A DNA stretch of 35,482 bases from Pleurotus ostreatus/Saccharomyces cerevisiae fusant (lineage: Eukaryota > Opisthokonta), in NCBI GenBank assembly GCA_024196135.1, contig JAMQCK010000228.1:1-35482 (forward strand), written 5' to 3'. Every line of letters starts with the position of its first letter. Positions within the stretch are counted from its first letter, which is position 1. Shown here one piece after another: positions 9,389 to 20,574 of this stretch. A model generated the notes under the pieces. The model worked only from the letters and a program-made list of their open reading frames with translations. It was not told where the DNA came from and made no database searches. The position numbers were made by a program, and so were the translations under genes.

Positions 9389-10201
9389 TCATGCCGTCGG
9401 CTGCGACGCCGCGTCCGCCGTCGACTCCATCGCGAACAAGGACGCGTCCACGGCCTGCTGCTCCTTCTGCTCTTCTGGCGAGGGTTTTGGAGGCGCAATG
9501 ACCATGCCGCCGAGTCGCGGGGGCGAGCGCTTGTTGATGAACTCCATTCGGCAGGGGAGTTTGGAGGAGGCTTGACGGAGGACTGGATGGAATTTGTTAG
9601 GTGGAGGCAGGGATTGGAAGAAGGGGACGCACTTTCGCGAGCCAGGTCTTCACGGATGGGGACGCCACCTATTTCGAAGATGACGCGGCCGACAGGGACA
9701 CTGTAGGGACATGAATGGGATGTACAAGCAATGATTTGTGTAGCACGCACCGAGTCGCCCAGTACTCGAACGTCCCCTTACCCTTACCCATACGAGTCTC
9801 ATTACCCTGTCAAGCTATGTCAGCACCCACTTCCCTCTCCCCCAGCACACCCCACACACCTTCACGCAAACCGGAATATCCGGGAACACGCGCATCCACA
9901 CCTTCGAGCCCTTGAGGATCTTCAGCTTGCGCTTGATGACCTCCTCCGCCGTGCCCAGCTGCTTCGCCGTCAGCCGCGCGCCGCAGCCAATGATCCGGAT
10001 GCCCCATTCGCCGAACGCGAGCGTCGTCCCGCGCGTCGAGCCGCCCGTCGGGATCGGGATGCGGCCCTTGTGCTTGCGGTCCCACTTCACCTGCTTCGGC
10101 GCGAGCTGGTGCCGGCCGCGCGCGAAGAGCGTCGAGGTCGGGACAGTGGGTGCCGGCGCACGGAGCGCGGGACGCAGCGCAGAGCGCAGGAGGCCGAGCA
10201 T
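9389..10201 (-). CDS. MRPL16: Mitochondrial ribosomal protein uL16m
   Basis: Large-subunit mitoribosomal protein of the L16/L10e family, 219 residues, with four minus-strand exons: 10201-9860, 9806-9751, 9700-9633, 9582-9389; all phases agree. The N-terminus MLGLLRSALRPALRAPAPTV is a plausible mitochondrial targeting peptide. The conserved L16 body is clear: HKGRIPIPTGGSTRGTTLAF, WGIRIIGCGARLTAKQL, VWMRVFPDIPVCVK, then GNETRMGKGKGTFEYWATR (the loop that reaches the peptidyl-transferase area in bacterial L16), VPVGRVIFEIGG, and the end of the fold at LPCRMEFINK. A C-terminal tail beyond the bacterial length is Pro/Glu/Gln-rich. The start lies only 140 bp from the PRP3 start on the other strand, so both genes probably share a bidirectional promoter. 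Confidence 0.97.
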
Positions 10202-10341
10202 GGTTGTCGGCAGAGGGTGTGAGCGAGTGGTGGTCGAAAGAGGAAGGCGAAAACGAGAACAATGGGATTACGTAACGCGCGCCGCGCATCTTCCTCCCCA
10301 CCACCAGCATCACGCCCCGCGCGCGGCCACCGACGGCGACG
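10202..10341. promoter_or_regulatory. Bidirectional promoter of MRPL16 and PRP3
   Basis: The 140 bp between the two divergent start codons must contain the 5' leaders and core promoters of both genes. The sequence is GC-rich without an obvious TATA box. Its role as a promoter is inferred from position alone. Confidence 0.6.
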
Positions 10342-12491
10342 ATGAGCAAGCGCCCGCATGAGGCGACGAATGGAGAGGCGGCGAGCAACAAGAAGTTGAA
10401 AAGGTGGGCTTTTGAGGCGTTCTTTGCTAGCTTTCACTGACTTGGACCCGCTCTTGTTTTGCAGCGACGTGAGTACATATTCCATCTGAAGGTGATTCTA
10501 CTCCTGACATATCCTTGACATTTTCTCTATAACCCTTTCTTCCCATAGAATGCACCCACCAATGGCTCTGCAGCGGTAAGTGCTGTCTGTACCCACGTAG
10601 GCATCTGGCTAAAGTCGAGCAGCTGTCTCCCGCAGAGTTGATCGCGCAGAAGCGCGCGGAGGTCGCGGCCAAGCTGGCCAGTATGAAGAACCTTGCGGCA
10701 GGGGGATCGAGGCCTGCAGGCTCAGTCGCCGCGCCTCAGCCCATTCGTGCCAATGCAACACTGCCCGCAAAGCCAACGGCTGCGTCCACCCCTGGCACCC
10801 CCGGGACGCCTGGCGCGTCCGATGACTTGGCGCGTAGGATTGCGGAGGCGAAGCGGCTAGTCGCGAGCGCACAGAGCAAGCTGGCGAACAAGGACAACCC
10901 TTACATGGTGCGTATCGAACCCGTTGTAGACAGTAAGACTTGCGTTCACATGTAATCAGGCTGCCGCGCAGTCAAGCAAGAAGAGGACACCAGCGGCGCC
11001 TGAGCCGCTACCGGTGCAGCAGGGTGCTGGTTTGAAGATGGCTGCACATCCGCTGCTGCTGGACCAGACGCCCACGGCGCCCCAGTCCAAGAAGGACCGG
11101 TACAAGCCTATGCAACCCAAGTTCGCGTCCATCAAGGCGAATGCTCGCAACGTCGCGACCCCAACTCCGCCACCTGCCTCAGTGACCCCCACTCCAGTTG
11201 CCGTCGCGAATCCGTACGCGGCTGCTGCGGCCAGCGCATCCTCTGCGATCTCCAAGAGCGACTTCACGGGTGCTCCACGCGAGCGTACTGGTCGGCAGCT
11301 GCGCTTCAATCCGAAGGGAAAATTCGTCGCGCAGGGTAATCAGCTACGCCAGGAGGCCAAGCTCGAGGAGCTGAAGCAGAAGATCGCCGACAGTGCGCGC
11401 AAAGCCGGCCTCGATGGCGACGCCGTCATGGGCATCGGGTCAAACGTGCGGCGAGCGCCACCTCCGGAGGCGGAGTGGTGGGACGTGGCACTGCTGCCGA
11501 ACAAGAAGTACGACGACTTGGACCTACAGGAGGGCTTTGCGCACTTGAATATTCGCAACCCTGACTCGCCGATCACGATCTATGTGCAGCACCCGATCCC
11601 GATCCCCGCGCCAGGGGATAAGGACAAGATCGCGCTGAAGCCATTGAAGTTGACGACGAAGGAGCAGAAGAAGATGCGGAGGTTGCGCAGGAAGGCCGAG
11701 CAGCAGGATAAGCGGGATCGTATCAAGATGGGCCTGTTGCCGCCGGATCCGCCCAAGGGTACGCTCGAGTTAATGACGAGGCATCGCCGAACCACTGACA
11801 TGAATCTGCAGTCCGCTTGGCGAACCTGATGAAGGTGCTCACATCCGACGCCGTGCAAGACCCCACGAAGGTCGAGGCGAAGGTCCGCCGCGAGGTCGCC
11901 AACCGCAAGCTCGCGCACGAGAAGATGAACGCGGAGCGCAAGCTCACCGACGACCAGCGCCGCGAGAAGATCCAGGCCAAGCAGGCCGAGGAGGACCGCA
12001 AGGGCGTGTGGGGCGCGGTGTACAAGGTGCTCAAGCTGAGCGACCCCGCGCACCAGTTCAAGGTCCGCAAGAACGCGGAGCAGAACGCGCTCAGCGGGAT
12101 CTGCATCTTCCACCCGGCGTTCAGCCTGGTGTATGTGGAGGGCGCAGCGAAGTTTATGAGGAAGTACAGGCGGTTGATGACGGAGCGGATTGATTGGACG
12201 CAAGCAGCGCAGCCGAGGGGGGCGGAGGACGTGGAGCTGGAAGGAGAGGAGGGCGGGAGTGCGCCGCCGGTGGCGTCAACGTCGAAGGAGGGCGAGCCGG
12301 ATGCGGTGGGTTTGGAGAACAACGCATGCTATCTGGTGTGGGAGGGCCCGGTGCGCGAACGCGCGTTCAGTGGGTTCAAGGCGAAGGCTGCGCCGACGGA
12401 TATGATGGCGAAGGAGACGCTTGGGGACAAGCTAAAGGGCTACTGGGACATGGCGAAGAACTTCAAGCCGGAGGAGGAGGAATTGTTCTGA
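10342..12491 (+). CDS. PRP3: U4/U6 snRNP splicing factor PRP3
   Basis: Pre-mRNA splicing factor of the U4/U6.U5 tri-snRNP, where it binds and stabilises the U4/U6 duplex. My model has 618 residues in six exons: 10342-10403, 10465-10468, 10549-10575, 10623-10907, 10960-11758, 11812-12491. The start MSKRPHEATNGEAASNKKLK is typical of fungal PRP3. The PRP3 domain spans roughly residues 220-430 (GRQLRFNPKGKFV, EWWDVALLPNKKY, YVQHPIPIPAPGDK, LTTKEQKKMRRLRRK, MGLLPPDPPKVRLANLMKVL, DAVQDPTKVEAKVRREVANR), followed by the C-terminal DUF1115 region (VWGAVYKVLKLSDPAHQFKV, NALSGICIFHPAFSLVYVEG, CYLVWEGPVRERAFSGFK). Exons 4-6 are firm. The 5' end needs a 4-nt exon in this model. A single longer intron 10404-10600 that re-enters frame before HLAKVEQLSPAEL is the alternative. 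Confidence 0.95.
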
Positions 12492-13083
12492 TTGTTTGTC
12501 TGTCTGTCGTGCTTGTACCTTTCGCTTGCCCTATCTCCTATGCTATGTTACTCACGATTGAGGATGCATGCGTCCATCTCGGCCATCTCTCAAGAGCGCA
12601 GCCTTCACTTCAGCGTACCAAGACTCAGAACTACAGGCCTAGGCTTCAAGTCGCGCGGCCTTGGAGTCGATTCTTTGCTTTGCCAGGCCTGCATATGTGG
12701 CGTAAGTTTATCTCCTGCATCCTGCGCTCTTCACGGCTGATGGCTTTCACGCAGGGCAATATGCTTCGAATGTTTCGGTTGCATTGGTATTCGAGGCGCT
12801 AGCACGCTCGACTATGGAACATATCCCAGTCCCATGCAGTAACGAGGGTAGAAGATGGCAGCACATGTAGTGTATGAACAAGAGAAAGAGGGGGGTAAAG
12901 TACGGTGCGTGTGGGTCGTAACGGTCGCGCGGAAAGCGCGAAAAAAGGGAGGTGTCTCAAGCTGATAAAGATAGTAATACAAACAAAGAGGTGGTGAAGA
13001 AGGTCGAAGAGGGGGGAATCCATGATGCCGAACGATGCGATGCTGTATAACGGAGAACGGTGCGTATGCTGTCTACCGGCCGT
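12492..13083. other. Convergent 3' region of PRP3 and methyltransferase
   Basis: This 592-bp stretch lies between two stop codons facing each other. It holds both 3' UTRs. Open frames such as 12492-12740 have no motif. No RNA gene or repeat is seen. Confidence 0.5.
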
Positions 13084-14196
13084 CTACTGACGCTTCTGCG
13101 CGAGGATCATGGCGATGTGGTGGCACGAGTTGGGCGTCGTGCTGAGCTCGTGCTCGAGGCCTGCGATGTCCGCGTCGAACTCGTCCGACGTGTACACGAG
13201 GCCGAGGCCGCCGAGCTTGAGCACGGGCGTCTTCAGCCCGCGCAGCATGCCGATGAAGCCCTCCCGCGCGTCGGCGGCCTCCTGCGTGCCGGAGGACATG
13301 TCGCAGCCGTAGTCGCGCTCGACGACGTGGATGTCCGTGAAGCCCGCGTCCGCGAGCAGGTCGGGAAGGGCGGAGACGGTGTCGAAGAAGAGGTTCTTCT
13401 TGTCCGTCAGGCGCTCGTACATGGTGAGGAACTTGCGCGAGTAGGGGCCGACGACGTTCCAGGTGCCGCCGGTCTCGATGAGCTGCACCCAGCCGCCGGG
13501 CTGCAGTACGCGGTGGATCTCGGACAGCGCGATCTCCCATTGCGGCTTCTGGAGCGCGGCGGTCAAGAGCGATTGGTGGACGAACTTATAGCGGTTGGTC
13601 CATGCGGAGGGGAGCTCGGTGACAGAGGCGAGGCAGAAGCTGACGTTTGATGGGGGATGGCGGGGGAAGTTGCGACCCTCAATGTCGAATCCGTCGATCT
13701 GAACTTCCGAGCCAAGCACCTTCGCAGCCTCCATAATCCATGCGCCTTCAGGTGAGTTAGTTGGTGTTTTGCCAATTTATGTGGCTGAAGACATACCAGA
13801 ACCCGCACCGCTCTCGAGTACGCGGTCCCCTGGTGAGATCTTCACGCAAGGGTAGATGAACTTGTTGCCGAATGAACGGCGAATGACGAGGTGCTGGAGG
13901 TCGAGCCTATTCGGGAAGGTCAGCAACTGAACACATGCAGGAGGGAACACGACGCACCTCCGCCTCTCCTCCTCGTCCGCGGGGAGGACATAGTTGGAGC
14001 CCTTCCACTTCTGGTATACGCGCTCCTCGTGCTTGATAGCGACGTCGACGGTGTCCGTGGACGCCGTGAACTTCTCGTTCTTCTCGCTGGGCGCCACGAT
14101 GGTGCGTGCAGAGGACTCGTTCTCGTCGAAGCGCATAGTGAAGCAGCTGATGGCAGAGAGCGCCGATAGTATGCGGTCCGTAGTCGACGTCTTCAT
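13084..14196 (-). CDS. SAM-dependent methyltransferase, LaeA-type
   Basis: Class I (Rossmann-fold) S-adenosylmethionine methyltransferase, 336 residues, substrate unknown. Minus-strand exons 14196-13958, 13906-13797 and 13745-13084 join in phase (AG+G, then G+GC). The start at 14196 is the first in-frame ATG; a later Met (MRFDENESS) is possible. Motif I is VLESGAGSGAW at about residues 109-119, the SAM-binding Gly loop. Residues 80-105 (LDLQHLVIRRSFGNKFIYPC) precede it, as in the fungal LaeA-like group. Motif II region is IDGFDIEGRNFP, and the post-motif strand is EIHRVLQPGGWVQLIETGG. The C-terminal part ends HELSTTPNSCHHIAMILAQK. Relatives in basidiomycetes are numerous and mostly uncharacterised, so a role as global regulator like LaeA must not be assumed. 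No secondary-metabolite genes are next to it. Confidence 0.88.
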
Positions 14197-15450
14197 CGCG
14201 ATATTTATCGGGTTGCGCGGAAGCAAAGACGCGACTGAGATACAAGAGGTGGGCGAGTCGGGGAGGACGTCTGATGCGTTTTGTCCCCGTTCCTCCGCCC
14301 TTTATCCACTTTCTAATATTAAATCGTGCTTTGTGTCGACGTGCGGACCCGCCGGTAGCCTGAATCGGCCGCCTCTTATTGTCTCTGGGCCTGACGCCGA
14401 GCATCCTTATTGTTACCCAGCGGAACGGGCGTGACCGTCACCGGGCGCACGCGGTTACAACAGTATGGAAATGGGCAACTTTCTTTTGTCTTTTCGCCAC
14501 GTTACTGATGGCGGCGCCGTCTTCTGGAGCGCGAGCCTTGTGAAAAGCCATTTATCATCACTTGTACGCTATCGCTGCCCCTCTCCCTCCCGATGATGCG
14601 ATCCTTGAACTTACTCTGTCGGGTTTTAGCTTTTGTCAAGCAGGGCATGTCTCGCATTAGCATCTGATATGAACGTGTCTAGCCATCGACAAGGTACGAT
14701 TATTGTTGTTACTTCTTCAAGAGGTATGTCCGTTCTCACGGAGGACGTATCCCGCCGAATGCAGTGGATTCATAGCGGATACTGAGTCCGACCTATACGC
14801 TGCCGCCTGATATACCGATGAACAGACGATGTCCAGGCGATTGAAGTACGAGAGTCACAGTCGCGCACGCCCTCCGGTGTCTTCAGCGGAGAAGGCTGCG
14901 TCTTATTGTCTTTCGTCGGTCGGTGTATCCAGAAGAAGTTGCTTGATCCGGATACAAAGTTCACCTGCATCTGATGATGGACTTTGTTGCCTCGTGTGTG
15001 AACGGATGTACGGCCGTGAACATTGTAGCCATTGTTCTCTTTGGGGGGTTAGATGCATGCCGACGACAGGTGTACACAATCGCGCTATGATCGCTGACTC
15101 CAAGACGCCGCTGACAGGCATTCAGGAACCAAGGAGCGTGCAGGCATCCTGCAGGATGAGCGCAAGGTTGAAATGCCGGAAGGCCGGTACCGCCGCATCA
15201 CGTGCATGGTTGAATTGGAACATACGGCGTGACTCACCCTCAATGTTCAAGACGATCCTCCGTTCGCGTTCTCTTCTTAGGGCATGCACGGAGACGGGAG
15301 GGTCGAAGGCGCGAAGCTCGCAGAAGTGTCAATGCTTGAACTTACAAGAGAAATGAAAGGTAATATCCAAACACACAATAGTCCGTGAGGCAACATCGAA
15401 CGACTCGTCTACCTCGATCCATCCCTCTCCTACCTCGATCCATCCCTCTC
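14197..15450. other. Intergenic region without a recognised gene
   Basis: About 1.25 kb between the methyltransferase start and the SEC5 stop, both minus strand. A 175-codon plus-strand frame (14829-15356) is open, but its translation is Arg/Ser/Cys-rich, shows no motif, and its codon third positions are not C-biased as in the neighbouring genes. I treat it as chance. No tRNA-like or repeat structure is seen apart from the array at the right end (15410-15472). Confidence 0.45.
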
Positions 15451-15472
15451 CTACCTCGATCCATCCCTCGCC
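15410..15472. repeat. 21-bp tandem repeat over the SEC5 stop codon
   Basis: Three 21-bp units at 15410-15430, 15431-15451 and 15452-15472 (TACCTCGATCCATCCCTCTC plus C, the last with CGCC). The SEC5 stop TAG (15451-15453 on the minus strand) lies at the junction of units two and three, so the duplicated unit includes the end of the reading frame. Confidence 0.92.
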
Positions 15473-18400
15473 CCCCTCGCTTCCGACCTATCTCGCGACT
15501 TCCCACCCTCCTTCCCACCGCCCTCCTTCGACTTACTGCTCCCACTCTTCGTCTGCCTGAAGCACAAGAACTCGATCCCCGTCGCCCGCCGCGTGTCCGC
15601 CAGCGTCTTCTTCACGCCGTCCAGATTGCTCTGCAGGTTCTCGTCGCCCGGCCGGCGCGCGTACGCTTGCGAGATCTTCGTGTAGAGGTCGGAGAGAGTG
15701 CGCGCTGCGGGCGGGGTGATGTATCGGCCGAGCGTCTGGTGCATGAACTCGATTTCGAGGGTTGCCTGGGAGGCGGATTAGGGTGAGGATCGCAAGAGGA
15801 AGAGAGGATACGTACGCGCAGCATGCCTCCCATGCCGAAGCGCTTGACTTGGCGGAAGCAGCGCAGGGCTTCTTCGGCGAGCTCTTCGACGAGGAAGCTG
15901 AATGTACGCTCGAGCAGGGCGGGCGCGACCTTCGTAACTTGCGCATGCACGCCAACGAGGAAGAGCAGCGTTTCGTACATGTACGGCCGGATTTCTGAGG
16001 AGCCCATTAGCTACTTGTGCCGTACATCCATTCTTCGACTTACCTGTCGGTTGCGGCGTCTCGTACCAGTCCATGTCGCTGGCGAGTATACCACTCCGCA
16101 GGATTCGCATGACGGCTACGCCCTTCGGCTTTACGAAGGACTCGAAGAGCGTCTTGTCCAGCTCTTGTACGACCGTCATGAGAGTATTCCGCTCCTCCGC
16201 TACCGAGATTCCGAAGGCATTCTCCAGCTGCGTGATCATGCTCGGTATCACAGATGTAGTCAGGTAGTTGAAGTTCGAGATGACCAGCAGTAAGCGCGTA
16301 TCCTGCGCCATAGAATCAGTTACTCTCGACGCAGTCCAATCCATCGAACCACCCACCGTATCCCTCAAATCCAACAACTCCAACGGATTCCTCCCCCCAG
16401 GCGCCGAAAGCTCGCCCGCCACCCCCGGCGCCGCACTCACCGCCGGGCTCTCGTCCGACGCCAAGTGCACCAGCCCGTCGAGGAACGCATACAGCGCGTC
16501 CAAAAACGCCTTCGTGATCTTCGCGACGAACGCCTGCGGGATCGCCTGCTGCTTCACCGGCTTCGAGATCGACGTCGCGACGAGGTCGACGCCGCCGGCG
16601 AGCTTGTAGGCGGCGGTGGTGACGTGCCGCTGGAGTTCTTCCATGAGGGAGACGTAGTGGGTGTGCGAGGGCGCGTCGGGGGCGGCGACCCAGGATTCGA
16701 GGTGGTAGAAGATGCTGGCGTCTGGGTAGGCGTCAGATATGCGCAAATCGGGGGAAAGTGGCTGCATACCTCTGAGCCATGCGGATATCAAGACGTCCTC
16801 GAACGTCCATTTCGCGCTCTCCATTAGACCGCGCAGGCTGACGCCGGCATCCGACGAGATCTCCATCGAGTTGAGCTCATTGACGGTCTCCTGTATCTCG
16901 CCCATGATGCGCAGAAGGTAGTGCGTAGTCGACAAGGAATGCGAGTTCGCGGGCATCAGGGAATCTGTAACCAGAATCTCAGCACGGAGTATACTTGCCC
17001 GCACGATGCGTATGCGTACCAGACTTCTCTGTGCTAGGCGAGCGGACAGCCATGTCGCTCAGCCGGAAGAATTGAGAGATGAGAGCGATATACTGCTTGA
17101 CCATATCGACCGCCATGGTCCGACATTGTGTGGCGCTTCGCCGCGTGGAAGAGGGCTGCGAGGGGTGGTGAGCAGTCATGACTGAATTCTCAAGCTGACG
17201 CTCACACGCTTGAACCGACCATCCATGAATGACTTCGCTATTCGCCAAAAGTTCGGTAAGGACGTCAGCAAAACCTCCGAGACCGCCTTGACCATCGCGA
17301 GGATGGCGATCCATACGGGCTCGCCGGATGATTTTGCTGAAGTAAAGTCAGCGATGGTCAGCATATATGCGCGCGAGTATATGCGCCAAGCACGCACCTA
17401 AAACTGCCTCTGGCTGCTTCGTCTCCAGAGCAGCAACAGCCACCCGCAACTCTGCTGCGATGAGCGCGGTCATTTGTGTCTGGTCAGTTTCGTGCTGGTT
17501 GTGCACCTCTGTACAAAATGCCGTCAGCAGCTTCTACTTTGCAGAGCGATTATGTGGCATCCTACCTTGCACTTTCGCGACAGCAGTCTTGTATGCCGTA
17601 TTCATCTGGTCAGTGATGTACTTGTGTTGACTATCGAAGAATGTCCACATCGGGTCCTCGGCCGTGTTGAGGTCCATCAAGATCCTGTAAAAACGTCAAT
17701 AACTTCATTGAAAACCGCGACCATCCAACACTCACTCCAACGTTCTCTCCTGCTCCTCCACACTCCGCCTCGGATCCTGCAGCTGCGCAAACAGCACCCG
17801 CCGCATCTCGCCCATCGCCTTCTCCACACTCGCCCACACCTTCTCCAGGATGCGCTTCTGCTGCTGCTCCATCTTGCGGTCCGCGCTGCTGCCGGTGCCC
17901 TCGCGGTTGCGCTCGGCGCTGCTCGGGCTGATGGGGAGGAGCTGGCCGGGGCGCGTCTCGAGCAGGAGCTTGCCCTTCTTGTAGTCGCGGATCGCGAGGT
18001 CGAAGCGGCCCTGGGGTGGGGTGGGTTAGGGAGGTTTGGTGTGGAGGAGGGGTGGGGAAGTAAGGAAGAGGGAGAAGGGAAGGATGGTGGAGAAAATGGC
18101 GACACGCACTGCTTCTATGGACTCGATAATGAACCCGGGCAGGTTGAAGAAGAAGCCTGAGCGCTCGAAGACTCCGAGGGTGGTGCGGAGCTTCTGCGCT
18201 TTCGACGCGTTCTCCAGCACGGGTAAAAAGACTTGGTCAGCCTTGATTGCCGCCTCTGTTACCGTCAGCTCCACCAAACCTGCTGAACAGCACGACATAC
18301 CTTTCAACTGATCGCGCAAGGGCTTCGACGCATAGTCCGATGCTGGCGCAAGCAGACCTTCCTTCATTTCCGCATGCAGGGCTGCATATATGCGTGTCAG

Positions 18401-19013
18401 AGCAGGTTGCCGGATACGAGCGGATTGCCGCACCATCGGTAGAGTTCTTCACCGCGACGAAGCGATCGAAGTTGTCCTCAACGAGGATCCTGACAGCCTC
18501 CGAGCGAGCGTCGATGGACTGCTTGAGATGGTAAATGCCAGCAGAGAGATCTTGGTATGTCGCATTGGGGTGCACGATGGAGAGGAAGGCCTTGGGATCG
18601 AAGGACTTGGAGGAGATGACCACGGAGGCCTCTGGGGCGATGTTCAGAAGCGTTCTCGAGCTAATTGGTTCGTGTCTGCGCACTGGTCTCCATGTCCATC
18701 TCTCTGATACTGCACACGAGGTGTCAGTATATGCGCCTGATCATGCCGAAGGTGGTTACGCACTTGACTTCACTGCCGAACCCCAGCGGGTCTCCCCCAT
18801 CGCCGTCCGCGCTCGCGTTCGCCAGCGAACCCGCCACGGAGTCCTCGAGGTCGTGGTCTATCTCTTCCCATCGGCTGAAGTCACAGAGAGAGTAGGACGT
18901 GGTTAGCGCGTGTATAGAGCGCGAATCGAGCGCACGCACGTCGGCCTGAGCGACGAGATCTTGTACGCCTTCAGCAGCGTCGCTTCGTCGACGTCGAAGT
19001 TGAGCTTGGGCAT
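15451..19013 (-). CDS. SEC5: Exocyst complex component SEC5
   Basis: Subunit of the octameric exocyst, which tethers secretory vesicles to the plasma membrane at sites of polarised growth. Model: 924 residues, 15 minus-strand exons: 19013-18940, 18874-18764, 18709-18684, 18631-18434, 18381-18301, 18255-18110, 18010-17736, 17684-17566, 17508-17398, 17336-17206, 17155-17020, 16964-16770, 16721-16044, 15994-15816, 15765-15451. Every junction keeps phase. Signature segments: the start [60 protein letters not shown] with [27 protein letters not shown] region, [38 protein letters not shown], and near the end [20 protein letters not shown] followed by [20 protein letters not shown]. The C-terminus is a charged Lys/Gly/Arg tail that runs into a tandem repeat. 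Exon 3 is 26 nt; the acceptor used there (before TATCAG or after it) is uncertain by two codons. Confidence 0.94.
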
Positions 19014-19360
19014 GGCGGGCAGGAGCTGCGCCTATTGTTGTAGGATTTATGTCTGTTTCGAGGTGATCATAGAAGGGAGGATGTAGAGACGTTCTGGGAG
19101 GTGGGGGACGGGGACGATGAAGGGCGGTGACAAGAAGTTGAGGCGACGCCACATCGCGTCTACATCTTGTCCTGGACCTCCATCTCGACGCGCTGCCTGG
19201 CTCCTCAAATTCACTCTCGCTAGCAAGCTTGGTTTTGAATCTGCCTCATACATTCTCGGCTACATACACGCGAAAATGCGGGGCCCAAGAGAATGAATTA
19301 CCACGACGATTACTACATGACATGCAATCTCGAACGCTACCCTGGACGGACTGAAGGGCC
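19014..19360. other. Short intergenic region upstream of SEC5
   Basis: This 347-bp stretch lies between the SEC5 start and the stop of the GH16 gene (both minus strand). It should carry the SEC5 promoter and the GH16 3' UTR. I see no open frame with support and no clear TATA element. Confidence 0.5.
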
Positions 19361-20475
19361 TCAATTGATCGTGACCTCGACGTTCCTCGCCTGGTACGTC
19401 GCCCCATCCGCAGGCCCCGGCGTCCCAGACGAACCCTCCATCTGGAGGTTGATGATCCTGCATTCCTGGTCAGCCATCGTTGTTCTCCATCCACCCCCAT
19501 TCCCCGAGCTTCCCCAGCTTCGTTCAATTCATCCAAAGAACCGCAATACTCACAAGTTCAAAGCCTTCCCCACATACCCCTTCCCATACTGCGTCGTCTG
19601 CAGCGCACCGTCCATATAGAAGTCAATCTTCACGTCCGCGCCGTTCGCCTCCGCCGTCAGCACCGCCTGCAGGGAGTGGAACGACAGGTCCGCGGGCCAG
19701 GCGACGGTGGTGGACTTGACTTCCGATGAGGTGTTGAAGGTGTTGTACCAGTTGTCCGCTGTGCCCTTCCATTCGCCGATGTCGACTTCGGGCGGCCAGC
19801 CGGAGGCGGCCTATGGGGTGGCGGTGAGTCTTCCGCCCGTCCTCTACGACCCGTTCAGAGGGAGGCAATAACCTACCGTGAGCCTGATGGCGGGGTCCTG
19901 ATGAGCTTGAACTGGTCTCGCGCTGAACGTATGCCACTTACCAGAATGCAGGCCAGGTCCCCACGTCGGTCGGCGCGCTGAACTCGCCATACACGGTGTA
20001 CGAATTCTCTGCAGTGACCGTGATTTGCTCGAGGGCGTGAACAGCCCCGCTAAGGAGAGCCGTCAGCCCATGCACGGTCCAGGAGCCCTTTGTGAATCCC
20101 ATAATCACCTGATATAATGGATCGTGGGGTACGGGTCTGCGGTGCTCGTAGGCGGCGACGCGTTGCTCGTTGGTGTGGCCTTCAGTGTCAGCGTCCCTGA
20201 TTCAACAGCGATGTTGCTTTCCGCCATGCGCGCGCCTGTGAAGAGGGGCTTGCGTGAGCTCTATGCGGGGAGCTACCATTTCAGCAGCGCGAATGGCGAC
20301 ACCTACTCCCGTTGTGATCGCTTCCCCAAGGGTAGAGATACGCCCAAAAATTGTCGAAGGATGAGAATGAATCTTTGGGAATGACCGTGGTGGCTGCCTT
20401 TGCCAGCGGCGCACCACCTGATAACAGCAGCGCGAACGATGCAGCGATTGCAGTACTGTTCGATGCCTTTAGCAT
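19361..20475 (-). CDS. Secreted glycoside hydrolase family 16 protein
   Basis: Concanavalin A-fold beta-glucanase-type enzyme, 254 residues, predicted secreted. Six minus-strand exons: 20475-20307, 20235-20109, 20049-19942, 19883-19877, 19810-19554, 19457-19361; all phases agree. Residues 1-27 form a signal peptide with a hydrophobic core (AIAASFALLLSGGAPLAKA, cleavage likely after AKA). The mature N-terminus has FDNFWAYLYPWGSDHNGSAR. The GH16 catalytic signature ExDxxE is present as E145-V-D147-I-G-E150 in WPPEVDIGEWKGTADNWYNT; E145 and E150 are the expected nucleophile and acid/base. Other family segments: YTVYGEFSAPTDVGTWPAFW, LIINLQMEGSSG near the end. The protein ends soon after VEVTIN without a GPI signal. 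Exon 4 is only seven nucleotides and completes the WLTA segment. Substrate (beta-1,3/1,4 glucan or another wall glucan) is not decided by sequence. The start lies downstream of a good TATA box. Confidence 0.93.
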
Positions 20476-20567
20476 CGCTTAGTATCGGCAAAGGCTAGTG
20501 ATATGCACTGTGAGAGCATGGCTAGGAATAGGGAGAATAGCGCTGCATGCTCGACCTCACGATGCCC

Positions 20568-20574
20568 TTATATA
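20568..20574 (-). promoter_or_regulatory. TATA box of the GH16 gene
   Basis: On the minus strand this reads TATATAA followed by GGGC, 93 bp upstream of the GH16 ATG at 20475. The spacing fits a core promoter with a short 5' leader, and such a strong TATA box is common on highly or conditionally expressed secreted-enzyme genes in fungi. Confidence 0.6.

Noticed and set aside
13084..14196. Methyltransferase start at 14226
   Set aside because: That codon is TTG; the first in-frame ATG is at 14196, which I used.
14829..15356. 175-codon plus-strand open frame in the gap between methyltransferase and SEC5
   Set aside because: No recognisable motif, no codon bias like the neighbours, no splice partner, and weak promoter context; probably chance.
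13084..20475. Secondary-metabolite cluster around the LaeA-type methyltransferase and the secreted GH16
   Set aside because: No synthase, P450 or transporter is present; the genes between them are exocyst housekeeping.
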